Of a stretch of 64,000 nucleotides of DNA, positions 16,946 through 25,715 are shown in pieces. Source of the DNA: Clostridium culturomicium (GTDB taxonomy: Bacteria > Bacillota > Clostridia > Clostridiales > Clostridiaceae). Within the stretch, counting starts at the first letter, position 1, and each line of letters starts with the position of its first letter. Location of the stretch: positions 113,033 through 177,032 of the forward strand of contig NZ_CCXK01000016.1 in NCBI RefSeq assembly GCF_000821305.1, given 5' to 3'. A program made the translations under genes and the position numbers. The notes under the pieces were generated by a model, which saw only the letters and a program-made list of their open reading frames with translations, was not told the DNA's origin and ran no database searches.

Positions 16946-18472
16946 TTATATTAAAGATTTTCCTTCCATTTCCTTAGGTATGTCAAGACCCATCTCTGTA
17001 AGAATTGTAGGAGATATATCTGCTAAAATTCCATCTTCCTTTAAATCTTTTGAATGGTTTGATACATATAAGAAAGGAACTAAATTTGTTGTATGTGCAG
17101 TCATAGGCTTTCCTGTTGAATAATCTATCATAGATTCAGCATTTCCATGGTCAGCAGTAATAAATACTGTTCCGTCCATAGATACTACTTTATCGACAAC
17201 TTTTCCTAAACACTCATCCACTGTTTCTACCGCTTTAACCGCAGCTTCAATTACTCCAGTATGACCAACCATATCTGGATTTGCATAGTTAAGAATAACT
17301 AAATCATACTTATCTTCGCTTAGAGCATTAATCACTGCATCTGTAACTTCATATGCACTCATTTCAGGTTTTAAGTCATATGTTGCAACCTTAGGTGAAG
17401 GAATCAGAATTCTGTCTTCCCCTTCATTTGGTTGCTCAACTCCTCCATTAAAGAAGAAGGTAACGTGAGCATATTTTTCTGTTTCTGCAATTCTAAGCTG
17501 CTTAAGACCTTTTTTGCTGATATACTCACCTAAAGTGTTAGTATAATGCTCAGGAGTGTATGCCACTCTTACATTTTCTAAAGTTTTATCATATTGAGTC
17601 ATACATACATAAGTTAAACTTAATCTATCTCTTTTGAAACCAGAAAACTCTACATCATTGATAGCTCTTGTAATTTCTCTAGCTCTGTCTGGTCTGAAGT
17701 TAAAGAATATTACAGAATCTTTATCTTTAATATTTCCAACCGGTTTATCATTTTTTGTTATTACTGATGGAACAACAAATTCATCTGATTTATTATCATG
17801 ATAAGCATCCTTTAAAGCCTCTACAGCTGAAGTATATTTATTTCCTTCACCTTTTACGATGGCATTATAAGCAAGCTCTACTCTTTCCCATCTGTTGTCT
17901 CTATCCATTGCATAATATCTTCCAGAAAGAGTTGCAATTTCTCCAACACCTTCTTCAGCCATAAATTCTTGTAAATCCTTAACAAAATTTATTGCAGAAC
18001 CCGGTGCCACGTCTCTTCCATCTAAAAAGCAGTGAACATAAGCCTTTTTTATACCTTTTTTCTTACAAAGAGATAAAAGTGCTTTTAAATGGTTTATATG
18101 TGAGTGAACTCCACCATCAGATAATAACCCCATAAGGTGTACAGCAGAATTATTCTTTAAAGCTTCATCACATGCATAGTTTAAAGCTTCATTATCAAAG
18201 AATGTTCCTTCTTTTATTTCTTTCGATATTCTAGTAAGTTCTTGGTATATTATTCTTCCTGCACCTATATTTAAATGTCCAACTTCTGAGTTACCCATTT
18301 GTCCCTCTGGAAGACCAACATCTAAACCACATGCTGATAACTGTGTATGAGGATACTTAGCCATCAAATTATCAAAATTAGGCTTTTTAGCTTCCCTAAC
18401 AGCATTACCATCTACGTTATCACTTATACCAAAACCATCTAATATCATAAGCATTACTGGTTTTTTATTCAT
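16946..18472 (-). CDS. gpmI: 2,3-bisphosphoglycerate-independent phosphoglycerate mutase
   Basis: About 508 aa, in the Mn-dependent alkaline-phosphatase superfamily. It interconverts 3- and 2-phosphoglycerate. ILDGFG supplies the first metal Asp and GNSEVGHLNIGAGR the catalytic Ser. HCFLDGRD, FFNFRPDRAREI and TADHGNAE complete the site. An upstream in-frame ATG exists at 18484, but GGAG-ATAAAT precedes the ATG at 18472 (MNKKPVMLMILDG), which is preferred. It starts 29 bp after tpiA. Confidence 0.97.
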   Translation of the reverse strand: MNKKPVMLMILDGFGISDNVDGNAVREAKKPNFDNLMAKYPHTQLSACGLDVGLPEGQMGNSEVGHLNIGAGRIIYQELTRISKEIKEGTFFDNEALNYACDEALKNNSAVHLMGLLSDGGVHSHINHLKALLSLCKKKGIKKAYVHCFLDGRDVAPGSAINFVKDLQEFMAEEGVGEIATLSGRYYAMDRDNRWERVELAYNAIVKGEGNKYTSAVEALKDAYHDNKSDEFVVPSVITKNDKPVGNIKDKDSVIFFNFRPDRAREITRAINDVEFSGFKRDRLSLTYVCMTQYDKTLENVRVAYTPEHYTNTLGEYISKKGLKQLRIAETEKYAHVTFFFNGGVEQPNEGEDRILIPSPKVATYDLKPEMSAYEVTDAVINALSEDKYDLVILNYANPDMVGHTGVIEAAVKAVETVDECLGKVVDKVVSMDGTVFITADHGNAESMIDYSTGKPMTAHTTNLVPFLYVSNHSKDLKEDGILADISPTILTEMGLDIPKEMEGKSLI

Positions 18473-18501
18473 ATTTATCTCCATCCTAAATTTATCACAT
18501 A

Positions 18502-19248
18502 TTAATAATTTACAATTGCAGCAAAATCCGAAGCTTTAAGGCTAGCCCCACCAATCAAGCCTCCATCTATGTGTTCCATAGCCATTTGCTCTTTAATAGT
18601 TGATGGCTTAACGGATCCACCATATTGGATTCTGACTTTCTCTGCCACATCATTTCCATATAGTTTACCCACTACGCTTCTAATGAATCCAATTGTATTA
18701 TTTGCATCTTCAGCTGTAGCAGTTTTTCCTGTTCCAATTGCCCATATTGGCTCATATGCAATAACAAGCTCTTCTACTTGTTCTTTGCTAAGTCCTAATA
18801 AATCAAGCTTTACTTTAGTTGCAAGAACTTCTTCTGTTATACCAAGTTCTCTTTCACTTAAACTTTCCCCTACACATAAAATTGGAGATATATCATGAGA
18901 AAAAGCAGCCTTTAATTTCATATTAACAGTTTCATCTGTTTCATTAAAATACAGTCTTCTTTCACTGTGTCCAATAATTACATAATCTACCCCTAGTTCC
19001 TTCAGCATTAAAGGTGACACTTCACCTGTAAATGCTCCATTATCCTCAAAGTGCATATTTTGAGCACCTACTTTTATATTAGTACCCTTGCAAAGTTCTA
19101 CTGCCGTAGGTAAAGATAAAAATGTAGGACATACCACTACATCACACTTTGCATCCTTAATCATTGGTTTTAATTGATCTATTAAAGCAGCAGTTTCTGA
19201 AATAGTGTTATTCATTTTCCAGTTACCTGCTATTATTGCTCTTCTCAT
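18502..19248 (-). CDS. tpiA: Triosephosphate isomerase
   Basis: 248 aa TIM barrel that interconverts DHAP and glyceraldehyde-3-phosphate. AGNWKMN holds the active-site Asn and Lys11, IGHSERR the catalytic His, YEPIWAIGTGKTA the catalytic Glu and flexible loop 6, and YGGSVKP plus GLIGGASL the phosphate-binding loops. TAGGAGG precedes the ATG. The gene is 90 bp after pgk and in the same operon. Confidence 0.98.
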   Translation of the reverse strand: MRRAIIAGNWKMNNTISETAALIDQLKPMIKDAKCDVVVCPTFLSLPTAVELCKGTNIKVGAQNMHFEDNGAFTGEVSPLMLKELGVDYVIIGHSERRLYFNETDETVNMKLKAAFSHDISPILCVGESLSERELGITEEVLATKVKLDLLGLSKEQVEELVIAYEPIWAIGTGKTATAEDANNTIGFIRSVVGKLYGNDVAEKVRIQYGGSVKPSTIKEQMAMEHIDGGLIGGASLKASDFAAIVNY

Positions 19249-19338
19249 AATTACCTCCTAAAAATATTACAAATTTATACCTATATTATAAACATATATT
19301 TACTAGAAGTCCATTTACTTAAAGCCATTTATTTAGTT

Positions 19339-20535
19339 TTATTTATTTTGTAGTGCAGCTATACCAGGAAGTGTTTTTCCTTCTAAGAATTCAAGTGATG
19401 CTCCACCACCTGTAGATATGTGAGTCATTCTATCACCTAATCCAAAGATATTTACTGCAGCTGCGCTGTCTCCACCACCGATAACAGTAACACCTTCACA
19501 CTTAGCCATTGCTTCTCCAACCGCTATTGTTCCTTTACTGAAGTTTTCAAATTCAAAAACTCCCATAGGTCCATTCCATACTACTGTTTTAGAACCTTCT
19601 ATAACACTAGCATAAACTTCTCTTGTCTTTGGTCCGATGTCTAATGCCATGTATCCATCAGGAATATTCTCATTTTCAGTATCTACTGGAGTTGCATCTT
19701 TTGAAAACTCTGATGCAACAACATGATCAACTGGAAGATATAACTTAACGTTCTTTTCTCTAGCTTTATTCATCATTTCAATTGCATAATCAAGTTTATC
19801 TTCTTCAACTCTTGAAGTTCCGATGCTGTAGCATTGAGCTTTTAAGAATGTATAAGCCATTGCTCCACCAATTATTAAGTTATCTACTTTTTCTAAAAGA
19901 GCATTGATAACATTAATTTTATCTGAAACCTTTGATCCACCAAGGATAGCAGTGAATGGTCTTTCAGCATTATCTATTGCATTTCCTAAGAACTGAAGTT
20001 CTTTCTCTATTAAGTATCCGCAAACCGCTGCGTCAACATACTCAGTTACACCAACTGTTGAACAGTGTGCTCTGTGAGCAGAACCAAAAGCATCATTTAC
20101 ATATACTTCACAAAGAGAAGCTAATTCTTTAGAAAAATTTTCTTCATTTTTAGTTTCTTCTTTTCTGTATCTTGTATTTTGAAGAAGTACTATCTCTCCA
20201 TCTTTCATGTTTTCGATAGCTTTTTTTGCATTCTCGCCAACAACTTCAGCATCATCTGCAAAAACAACTTCTTTATTTAATAACTCGCTTAATCTTACCG
20301 CTACTGGTGCTAAAGAAAGCTCAGGCTTTGGCTCTCCTTTTGGTTTTCCAAGGTGTGAGCAAAGTATAACTTTAGCTCCATTTTCTATTAAATAATTTAT
20401 TGTTGGCATTGCACCTAATAATCTATTTTCGTCAGTAATTTTGCCATCTACTATTGGCACGTTGAAGTCACATCTAACTAATACCTTTTTACCTGTTACA
20501 TTAACGTCTTCTACTGATTTTTTATTATATGACAT
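19339..20535 (-). CDS. pgk: Phosphoglycerate kinase
   Basis: 398 aa, two-domain kinase. It makes ATP and 3-phosphoglycerate from 1,3-bisphosphoglycerate. VRCDFNVP (20-27) and SHLGKPKGE form the substrate site, GSAHRAHCS is conserved, ILGGSKVSDK and GGAMAYTFLKA begin the nucleotide domain, and VWNGPMGVFE and GGGDSAAAV bind ATP. It follows gap by 96 bp, and that gap contains a terminator-like hairpin. Confidence 0.98.
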   Translation of the reverse strand: MSYNKKSVEDVNVTGKKVLVRCDFNVPIVDGKITDENRLLGAMPTINYLIENGAKVILCSHLGKPKGEPKPELSLAPVAVRLSELLNKEVVFADDAEVVGENAKKAIENMKDGEIVLLQNTRYRKEETKNEENFSKELASLCEVYVNDAFGSAHRAHCSTVGVTEYVDAAVCGYLIEKELQFLGNAIDNAERPFTAILGGSKVSDKINVINALLEKVDNLIIGGAMAYTFLKAQCYSIGTSRVEEDKLDYAIEMMNKAREKNVKLYLPVDHVVASEFSKDATPVDTENENIPDGYMALDIGPKTREVYASVIEGSKTVVWNGPMGVFEFENFSKGTIAVGEAMAKCEGVTVIGGGDSAAAVNIFGLGDRMTHISTGGGASLEFLEGKTLPGIAALQNK

Positions 20536-20557
20536 ATAATTACCTTCCTTCTCATCA

Positions 20558-20597
20558 AAAAATCTAGTTCATGAGTGTCTCGCTGAACTAGATTTTT
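20558..20597 (-). terminator. Intra-operon terminator-like hairpin between gap and pgk
   Basis: AAAAAATCTAGTTCA and TGAACTAGATTTTTT pair over 15 bp around a 10-nt loop, with a T-run after the stem on either strand. It probably lets only part of the cggR-gap transcription continue into pgk-tpiA-gpmI. Confidence 0.75.
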
Positions 20598-20631
20598 TAT
20601 TGTATTATCTGCTATTTATATAATTTGCTAA

Positions 20632-21639
20632 TTATAATCTGTCAGCAACATATTTTGTTAAGTCTGCTAATCTGTTTGAGTAACCCCACTCATTGTCATA
20701 CCAAGATACAACTTTAACTAAGTTATCTCCCATTACCATAGTTGATAATCCGTCAACTATTGAAGATCTTTCATCTCCTCTGTAATCGATAGATACTAGT
20801 GGCTCTTCAGAGAATCCTAATATTCCTTTTAAAGCTCCTTCTGATGCTGCTTTTAAAGCTCCGTTTACTGCTTCAGCAGTTACTGGCTTTTCAGTTTCAA
20901 ATACTAAGTCAGTCATAGAAACTGTTGGAGTTGGAACTCTAACTGCCATTCCGTTTAATTTTCCTTTAAGTTGTGGTAATACTAGTGCAACTGCTTTTGC
21001 TGCTCCAGTTGTTGTTGGGATCATAGCCTCTGCTGCTGCTCTTGCTCTTCTTAAATCTTTGTGAGGAGCATCTAATATTTTTTGGTCGTTAGTGTAAGAG
21101 TGAATTGTTGTCATAAGACCGCTCTTAATTCCGAACTCTGCATCTAAAACTTTAGCAAATGGTGCTAAACAGTTTGTAGTACAAGAAGCATTAGAAATTA
21201 TGTTGTGCTTCTCGCTATCATATTTTTCTTCGTTAACTCCCATAACTATTGTTATATCTTCATTTTTAGCTGGAGCAGATATTAAAACTTTTTTAGCTCC
21301 TGCTTCAATGTGTGCTTTAGCTTTAACTGCATCTGTGAATAATCCAGTAGACTCGATTACTATTTCTGCACCTTGAAGTCCCCAAGGAATGTTTTTGGGA
21401 TCTCTCTCAGCAAATATTCTTATTTCTTTTCCATTTACTATGATAGAATTTTCAGTAGCTTCAACTGTTCCATTGAATCTTCCGTATAAAGCATCATATT
21501 TTAAAAGATGTGCTAATGTTTTAGGGTCTGTTAAGTCATTGACTCCCACTATTTCTATATCATTGCTATAGTTATTAAGAATTGCCTTAAAAACATTTCT
21601 ACCTATTCTTCCAAATCCATTAATACCAACTTTAACCAT
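20632..21639 (-). CDS. gap: Glyceraldehyde-3-phosphate dehydrogenase (NAD, glycolytic)
   Basis: 335 aa. It oxidises and phosphorylates glyceraldehyde-3-phosphate to 1,3-bisphosphoglycerate. Rossmann motif NGFGRIGR is at 7-14. D35 in GVND favours NAD over NADP. The catalytic Cys153 lies in SNASCTTNCLAP, and WYDNEWGYSNR is near the C-terminus. TTTAGGAGG precedes the ATG. It is preceded by cggR, its regulator, with a hairpin in the 184-bp gap (21741-21765). Confidence 0.98.
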   Translation of the reverse strand: MVKVGINGFGRIGRNVFKAILNNYSNDIEIVGVNDLTDPKTLAHLLKYDALYGRFNGTVEATENSIIVNGKEIRIFAERDPKNIPWGLQGAEIVIESTGLFTDAVKAKAHIEAGAKKVLISAPAKNEDITIVMGVNEEKYDSEKHNIISNASCTTNCLAPFAKVLDAEFGIKSGLMTTIHSYTNDQKILDAPHKDLRRARAAAEAMIPTTTGAAKAVALVLPQLKGKLNGMAVRVPTPTVSMTDLVFETEKPVTAEAVNGALKAASEGALKGILGFSEEPLVSIDYRGDERSSIVDGLSTMVMGDNLVKVVSWYDNEWGYSNRLADLTKYVADRL

Positions 21640-21740
21640 TACAAAATACCTCCTAAATTTAAGTAAAATACTTTTATATTTATATTTTGTGCTAACTTAT
21701 TTTAAATTTATAAGTTAAGCATTGTTAACATAATAAGCAT

Positions 21741-21765
21741 TTAACCAAATCTTTGATTTGGTTAA
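21741..21765. other. Palindromic hairpin between cggR and gap
   Basis: An 11-bp perfect stem (21741-21751 with 21755-21765) closes a TTT loop, with the core CAAATCTTTGATTTG. No T-run follows on the minus strand. It could protect the 5' end of a processed gap mRNA, by analogy with the processed cggR-gapA transcript of Bacillus subtilis; that role is inference. Confidence 0.6.
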
Positions 21766-21823
21766 TTTGAGCTTAAGTAACACTAGAAATCCTAAATTTC
21801 ATAAGTGAACCTCACTCATTAGA

Positions 21824-22879
21824 CTACTCCTTAGAATGAATATTACAAGGAGTTTCCTTCAAAATTTTCAAAACAGCTCTTCCTGTTTCTTCATCGGTAA
21901 TTAAAACAGAATTACTTCTCCCCTTTTCAATAGCTGCAATCGCCTGTGCTTTATTAACACCTGCCGAAACTGCTATCATATGAGGTATAGCATCAATTTC
22001 TTCTCTTCTGATTCCTATTGCAGGCATTGAGTAAACCACTTCACCATTACAATTAAAATAATGTCCAAAGGCTTCTCCAACTGCACCACACTCTATTATT
22101 CTACCCTTTACTTCTCCAGTTAAACTTCTTTTTTCACACATTTCTTTTGCAAGACCAATTCCATGAAGTAAAACTTCTGAATTTCTTATAGCTGTAAAGA
22201 TATCTTTTATTTCACTTTCTTGAATCATTGCATCAAACAAGGTTTGACTTAAATTATCTGGAATATGAAGCTGTTCATAGGACGCTGACATCTTATTAGC
22301 TAAAACTTCTACTAATGTATTAGCTTGCAGTTCTGTTTCCTTCCCCATCCCGCCTCTGCCAGGTAAAACCTTGACATTTTTATATTTCTGCAGAACAGGA
22401 AATTTATCAACTACCTCTTTTATAGTTCTTCCCCCAGTTAAGGATATTATTATGTCATCATGTAAAATTTGTTTAAGATAATTTGCTGCTGCTTTACCTA
22501 ATTCTTCAAACAGCGTATCATCCTCTTCAACACTACCATTGATTATTATAACTTGATGAACACCTAAGTTCTTTTTTAACTGAGCTTCTAAAAGATTTAT
22601 TCCACTAGTTTCTCTCATAAACTCTCTAAGTCCATTTAAAACATCTTCACCTTCTTTTGTGATATTCATACCTGCCGAAGTTATATCGATAAGGCCTTGA
22701 TCTTTCAAGAAATTTGTTTCACTTCTAACTATTCTTTCTGAAATCTGAACAGTTGCAGATAATAGTCTTCTTCCAATAGGCTGTCTATATTTTATGTTCC
22801 TTAAGAGTTTATATCTTACTTCTAATACCTCTAACAATTCTGGTATCAGCTGTTTTTGTAACCTTATTAACTGTTCCAT
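21824..22879 (-). CDS. cggR: Central glycolytic genes regulator CggR (SorC/DeoR family repressor)
   Basis: 351 aa. An N-terminal winged helix (about 32-65, PIGRRLLSATVQISERIVRSE) is followed by a SorC-type sugar-phosphate-binding domain with VLPGRGGMGKE and GVNKAQAI. In Bacillus, CggR represses cggR-gapA-pgk-tpiA-pgm-eno and is relieved by fructose-1,6-bisphosphate; the same gene order here supports the same job. The frame allows a GTG at 22885, but the SD AGGGG sits 5 nt before ATG 22879, and MEQLIRLQKQLIPELL matches the expected N-terminus. Confidence 0.96.
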   Translation of the reverse strand: MEQLIRLQKQLIPELLEVLEVRYKLLRNIKYRQPIGRRLLSATVQISERIVRSETNFLKDQGLIDITSAGMNITKEGEDVLNGLREFMRETSGINLLEAQLKKNLGVHQVIIINGSVEEDDTLFEELGKAAANYLKQILHDDIIISLTGGRTIKEVVDKFPVLQKYKNVKVLPGRGGMGKETELQANTLVEVLANKMSASYEQLHIPDNLSQTLFDAMIQESEIKDIFTAIRNSEVLLHGIGLAKEMCEKRSLTGEVKGRIIECGAVGEAFGHYFNCNGEVVYSMPAIGIRREEIDAIPHMIAVSAGVNKAQAIAAIEKGRSNSVLITDEETGRAVLKILKETPCNIHSKE

Positions 22880-22885
22880 TTTCAC

Positions 22886-22930
22886 CCCTGTTGACGATTA
22901 TTGTCCCTGTGGACGATTAATGTCCCTGTG
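22886..22930 (-). promoter_or_regulatory. CggR operator: 19-bp direct repeats before cggR
   Basis: Two nearly identical 19-bp units lie at 22893-22911 and 22912-22930, differing at one base. On the minus strand each reads CACAGGGACAwTAATCGTC. This resembles the Bacillus CggR operator (CGGGAC-N6-TGTC direct repeats), but with 19-bp spacing. A degenerate third CAGGGG (22889-22885 region) overlaps the SD. The repeats lie between the predicted start of transcription and the gene, as in Bacillus. Confidence 0.75.
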
Positions 22931-22951
22931 TTAATTTTTAACTACACATTA

Positions 22952-22980
22952 ATTGTACGACAATTCTCCTAATTTGTGAA
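22952..22980 (-). promoter_or_regulatory. Promoter of the cggR-gap-pgk-tpiA-gpmI operon
   Basis: On the minus strand TTCACA (22980-22975), 17-nt spacer and TACAAT (22957-22952); five of six bases match consensus in each box. Transcription would start near 22945, just before the operator repeats. Confidence 0.75.
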
Positions 22981-23097
22981 GTGTTTTTTTTAATATTAAG
23001 AAAAAAATATTTTATTTTTTATTTCTATATTCTTTTATTACATATATTAGTGTTATATGAAACCCATTCTAAAATTTGTTCAAATGAATGCTCAAAG

Positions 23098-23218
23098 AGT
23101 AAGTTCTAGTATCCAAATCATAGATTTAGACTATTCCTTAACTTCACATTATCAAATCATAGATGCACTCTGTGAAAGTTCCACTACCCAAATCAAAGAT
23201 TTGAGTAGTGGAACTTTG
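23098..23218. repeat. Palindromic elements between cggR and rpoN
   Basis: A near-perfect hairpin at 23176-23218 pairs AAAGTTCCACTAC with GTAGTGGAACTTT around a CAAATCAAAGATTTG core. A degenerate relative lies at 23098-23138 (AGTTCTAGTATCCAAATCAT...). No T-run follows, so these are not simple terminators. The rest of 22981-23243 is AT-rich and holds no supported gene. Confidence 0.6.
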
Positions 23219-23243
23219 GTATGTTCAATTAAGAAAGGTATAG

Positions 23244-24632
23244 TTATACCAGTCTTTTTCTTTGAGAAGAGGATTTTATCCCCAATTCCTCCCTGTATTT
23301 TGCAACAGTTCTCCTTGATATATCTATACCTTGTTTGTTTAATTGTTCACAAATAACTGAATCAGAAAAAGGTTTATTTTTGTTTTCACCTTCAATTATT
23401 CTTTCTATATCCTTCTTCACATTACTAACAGACACTTCTTCATTTCTTATATTCACATAACTTGTAAATAAACTCTTGATTCTTTTTATCTCACCGCTAT
23501 TTAAAGCAACATATTTATCTCTAATAGCTCTGCTCACAGTAGACTCATGCATATCTAACTTTTGTGCTATATACTTGATAGTCATTGGTTTTAAATAATC
23601 ATCCCCTTTATCAAAGTATTCTCTTTGTGATTTAACAACTTCCTCCATCACTCTGCACAAAGTATTTTTTCTGCTTTCTATACTTTTTATTAAAAACATA
23701 GCACTGCTAATTTTTTCTTTTACATATTCGATAGTGTTTTTATCCTGACTAAATTCTAAAACCTTCTTATATGTATTATTTATCATAAGCTTAGGTAATA
23801 CACCTTCATTCATAAGCACTATATATTCATCATTTAACTTTCTAACATATACATCCGGTACAACATATCCTATTTCTTCTCCTGTAAAAAAACCTCTAGA
23901 TGGCTTAGGTTCCAATTCTTTAATTATATCCTCATATTCCTGCACCTGTTTAGGTAGAATATTTAGAATCTTGCTTAATTGTTGATATTTTCCCTTGGAT
24001 ATTTCTAAAAGATACTCATCAATAATTCTGTTTAAAATCTCATCATGAATACCTTTTCTTCCAAGCTGAATTTTAAGGCACTCACTCAAATTCCTAGCAC
24101 CAATTCCTGCTGGTTCAAAACTTTGTATTATTTCTAATCCTTTTTCAACTAATTCTAAGGAAACATTCAACTCTTCAGAAACCGCTCCAACAATTTCTTC
24201 ATCTAAATAACCTCTACCATCAATATTATCAATTATGTAATTACTAATATATTGTATAGGTTTACTAACACCACTATACATAACCTGATCCTTCAAATAA
24301 TCTTTTAAAGTCGGCTTATTACTAATAAAATTCAAAGGTGAAAGCTGTTCTTTTTCTTCATCTTGAGAATACGCACGACTACTATAACTGTCAAACTCAA
24401 GATATTTAACTAAATTTCTATATTCAGCCAGCTCATTACTTTTAAAATTATCTTCTTTTAAATTTTCAACATTATTATCTATATCCAGAACAACATTTTC
24501 CTGTAGTTCTTTATCAATATGCTGTAAAAGCTCATAGGATGACATTTGTAAAAGCTTTATAGACTGCTGCATTTCCATGGTCATTACCAACTTTTGCTCT
24601 TGACTTAATTTCAAATCAAATCCCATGTTCAT
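23244..24632 (-). CDS. rpoN: RNA polymerase sigma-54 factor RpoN (SigL)
   Basis: About 462 aa. Region I is glutamine-rich (SQEQKLVMTMEMQQSIKLLQ) and interacts with enhancer-binding proteins. The core-binding domain and an HTH follow (KYIAQKLDMHESTVSRAIRDKY). Near the C-terminus SRRTVAKYREELGI is the RpoN box that reads the -24 element. The frame can start at GTG 24641, but ATG 24632 (MNMGFDLKL) matches the family and has an AAAGGGGTGG SD. No sigma-54 activator gene or convincing -24/-12 promoter was seen in the window. Confidence 0.95.
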   Translation of the reverse strand: MNMGFDLKLSQEQKLVMTMEMQQSIKLLQMSSYELLQHIDKELQENVVLDIDNNVENLKEDNFKSNELAEYRNLVKYLEFDSYSSRAYSQDEEKEQLSPLNFISNKPTLKDYLKDQVMYSGVSKPIQYISNYIIDNIDGRGYLDEEIVGAVSEELNVSLELVEKGLEIIQSFEPAGIGARNLSECLKIQLGRKGIHDEILNRIIDEYLLEISKGKYQQLSKILNILPKQVQEYEDIIKELEPKPSRGFFTGEEIGYVVPDVYVRKLNDEYIVLMNEGVLPKLMINNTYKKVLEFSQDKNTIEYVKEKISSAMFLIKSIESRKNTLCRVMEEVVKSQREYFDKGDDYLKPMTIKYIAQKLDMHESTVSRAIRDKYVALNSGEIKRIKSLFTSYVNIRNEEVSVSNVKKDIERIIEGENKNKPFSDSVICEQLNKQGIDISRRTVAKYREELGIKSSSQRKRLV

Positions 24633-24659
24633 TTTCTCCACCCCTTTATGTAATACTAT

Positions 24660-24687
24660 ATTATCACACTGTAGATAGAATTTTCAA
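24660..24687 (-). promoter_or_regulatory. Putative rpoN promoter
   Basis: TTGAAA (24687-24682), 16 nt and GATAAT (24665-24660) on the minus strand, about 30 bp before the ATG. Confidence 0.5.
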
Positions 24688-24730
24688 TCAACTTATTGTA
24701 AACCTTTTTATACCTTCGAGATTTTATACA

Positions 24731-24763
24731 TAAAAAAAGCGGAGAAAAATTTTTCTCCGCTAA
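24731..24763 (-). terminator. Terminator after the nup operon
   Basis: AGCGGAGAAAAA and TTTTTCTCCGCT form a 12-bp stem at 24739-24762, followed on the minus strand by seven T. Confidence 0.9.
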
Positions 24764-24776
24764 ATTCTTTTTTTAA

Positions 24777-25715
24777 TTATCTTCCATTTTTCTCGTAAGC
24801 TTCACCTGATGCTGCTGGAGCACTTGTTTTACCAACAAATCCTGCTAGAGCTAACATTGTAAGAACATATGGTATTACAGTAAACACTTCTGATGGAAGT
24901 GCCCATCCAAAACCTTGAGCAAGTATTTGAAATGATTCTCCGAATGCAAATAATAAACATGCTCCAAAGGAACCAATTGGTGTCCAGTTACCAAAGATTA
25001 CAGCTGCAAGAGCTATAAATCCACGTCCTGATACCATACCTTCTCTATATATTGGAGTGATACCTATTGATAGTGCTGCTCCACCTAAACCTGCAAGCAT
25101 ACCAGATAAAACAACACAAGCATACCTCACTTTATAAACATTTATTCCTAATGTATCTGCAGCCTTTGGATGTTCTCCAACAGCTCTTATTCTAAGACCT
25201 ACAGAAGTCTTATATAAAACAAAATGTGCAACAAACACTAGAATTATCGCTAGAATAACAAACCAGTTTAACCCGCCTAATATATCTCCTAATATCGGAA
25301 TCTTTTTTATAAACTCAGGTAATTTATATGGAAGAGTGCTAACTACATCGGTTTGACCACCCTTACCAAATAATATGAATATCAAGAAGCTAGCTAAAGC
25401 TGATGCAAATAAGTTAATTGCAGTACCAGATATAACCTGGTCCGCCTTTAAATTTATTGAAAGCACAGCATGAACAAGTGCTAAAACCCCTCCTGCTATT
25501 ATGGCAAATAACACCCCAATTAAAGGATTTCCTGATATAAATGTTCCCCATACTGCAAAGAATGCACCTATAGTCATCATACCTTCAAGTCCTATATTAA
25601 CTACACCTGAACGCTCTGAAAACATTCCTCCAAGTGCTGTGAAGATAAGTGGTGTAGCTATTCTTAGAGTAGCTGTTATAAGAGAAATTATTGCTGCTAA
25701 GATTGCGCTATCCAT
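24777..25715 (-). CDS. nupQ: Nucleoside ABC transporter permease (NupQ/YufQ-like, BPD_transp_2)
   Basis: 312 aa with about 8-9 membrane helices. SERSGVVNIGLEGMMTIGAF and IRAVGEHPKAADTLGINVYKVRY are the hallmarks of the BPD_transp_2 permeases that serve BMP-type binding proteins. It pairs with the larger permease upstream, overlapping it by 8 bp, to form the membrane channel. The substrate class, guanosine or other nucleosides, is inferred from the BMP partners. Confidence 0.88.
   Translation of the reverse strand: MDSAILAAIISLITATLRIATPLIFTALGGMFSERSGVVNIGLEGMMTIGAFFAVWGTFISGNPLIGVLFAIIAGGVLALVHAVLSINLKADQVISGTAINLFASALASFLIFILFGKGGQTDVVSTLPYKLPEFIKKIPILGDILGGLNWFVILAIILVFVAHFVLYKTSVGLRIRAVGEHPKAADTLGINVYKVRYACVVLSGMLAGLGGAALSIGITPIYREGMVSGRGFIALAAVIFGNWTPIGSFGACLLFAFGESFQILAQGFGWALPSEVFTVIPYVLTMLALAGFVGKTSAPAASGEAYEKNGR

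Noticed and set aside
23057..23356. 99-aa plus-strand ORF overlapping the rpoN 3' end
   Set aside because: It has no SD, low-complexity composition, and runs through palindromic repeats and antisense to rpoN.
22931..24777. Sigma-54 (-24/-12) promoters near rpoN or elsewhere in the window
   Set aside because: I found no convincing TGGCAC-N5-TTGC element in the intergenic regions, and no enhancer-binding protein gene.
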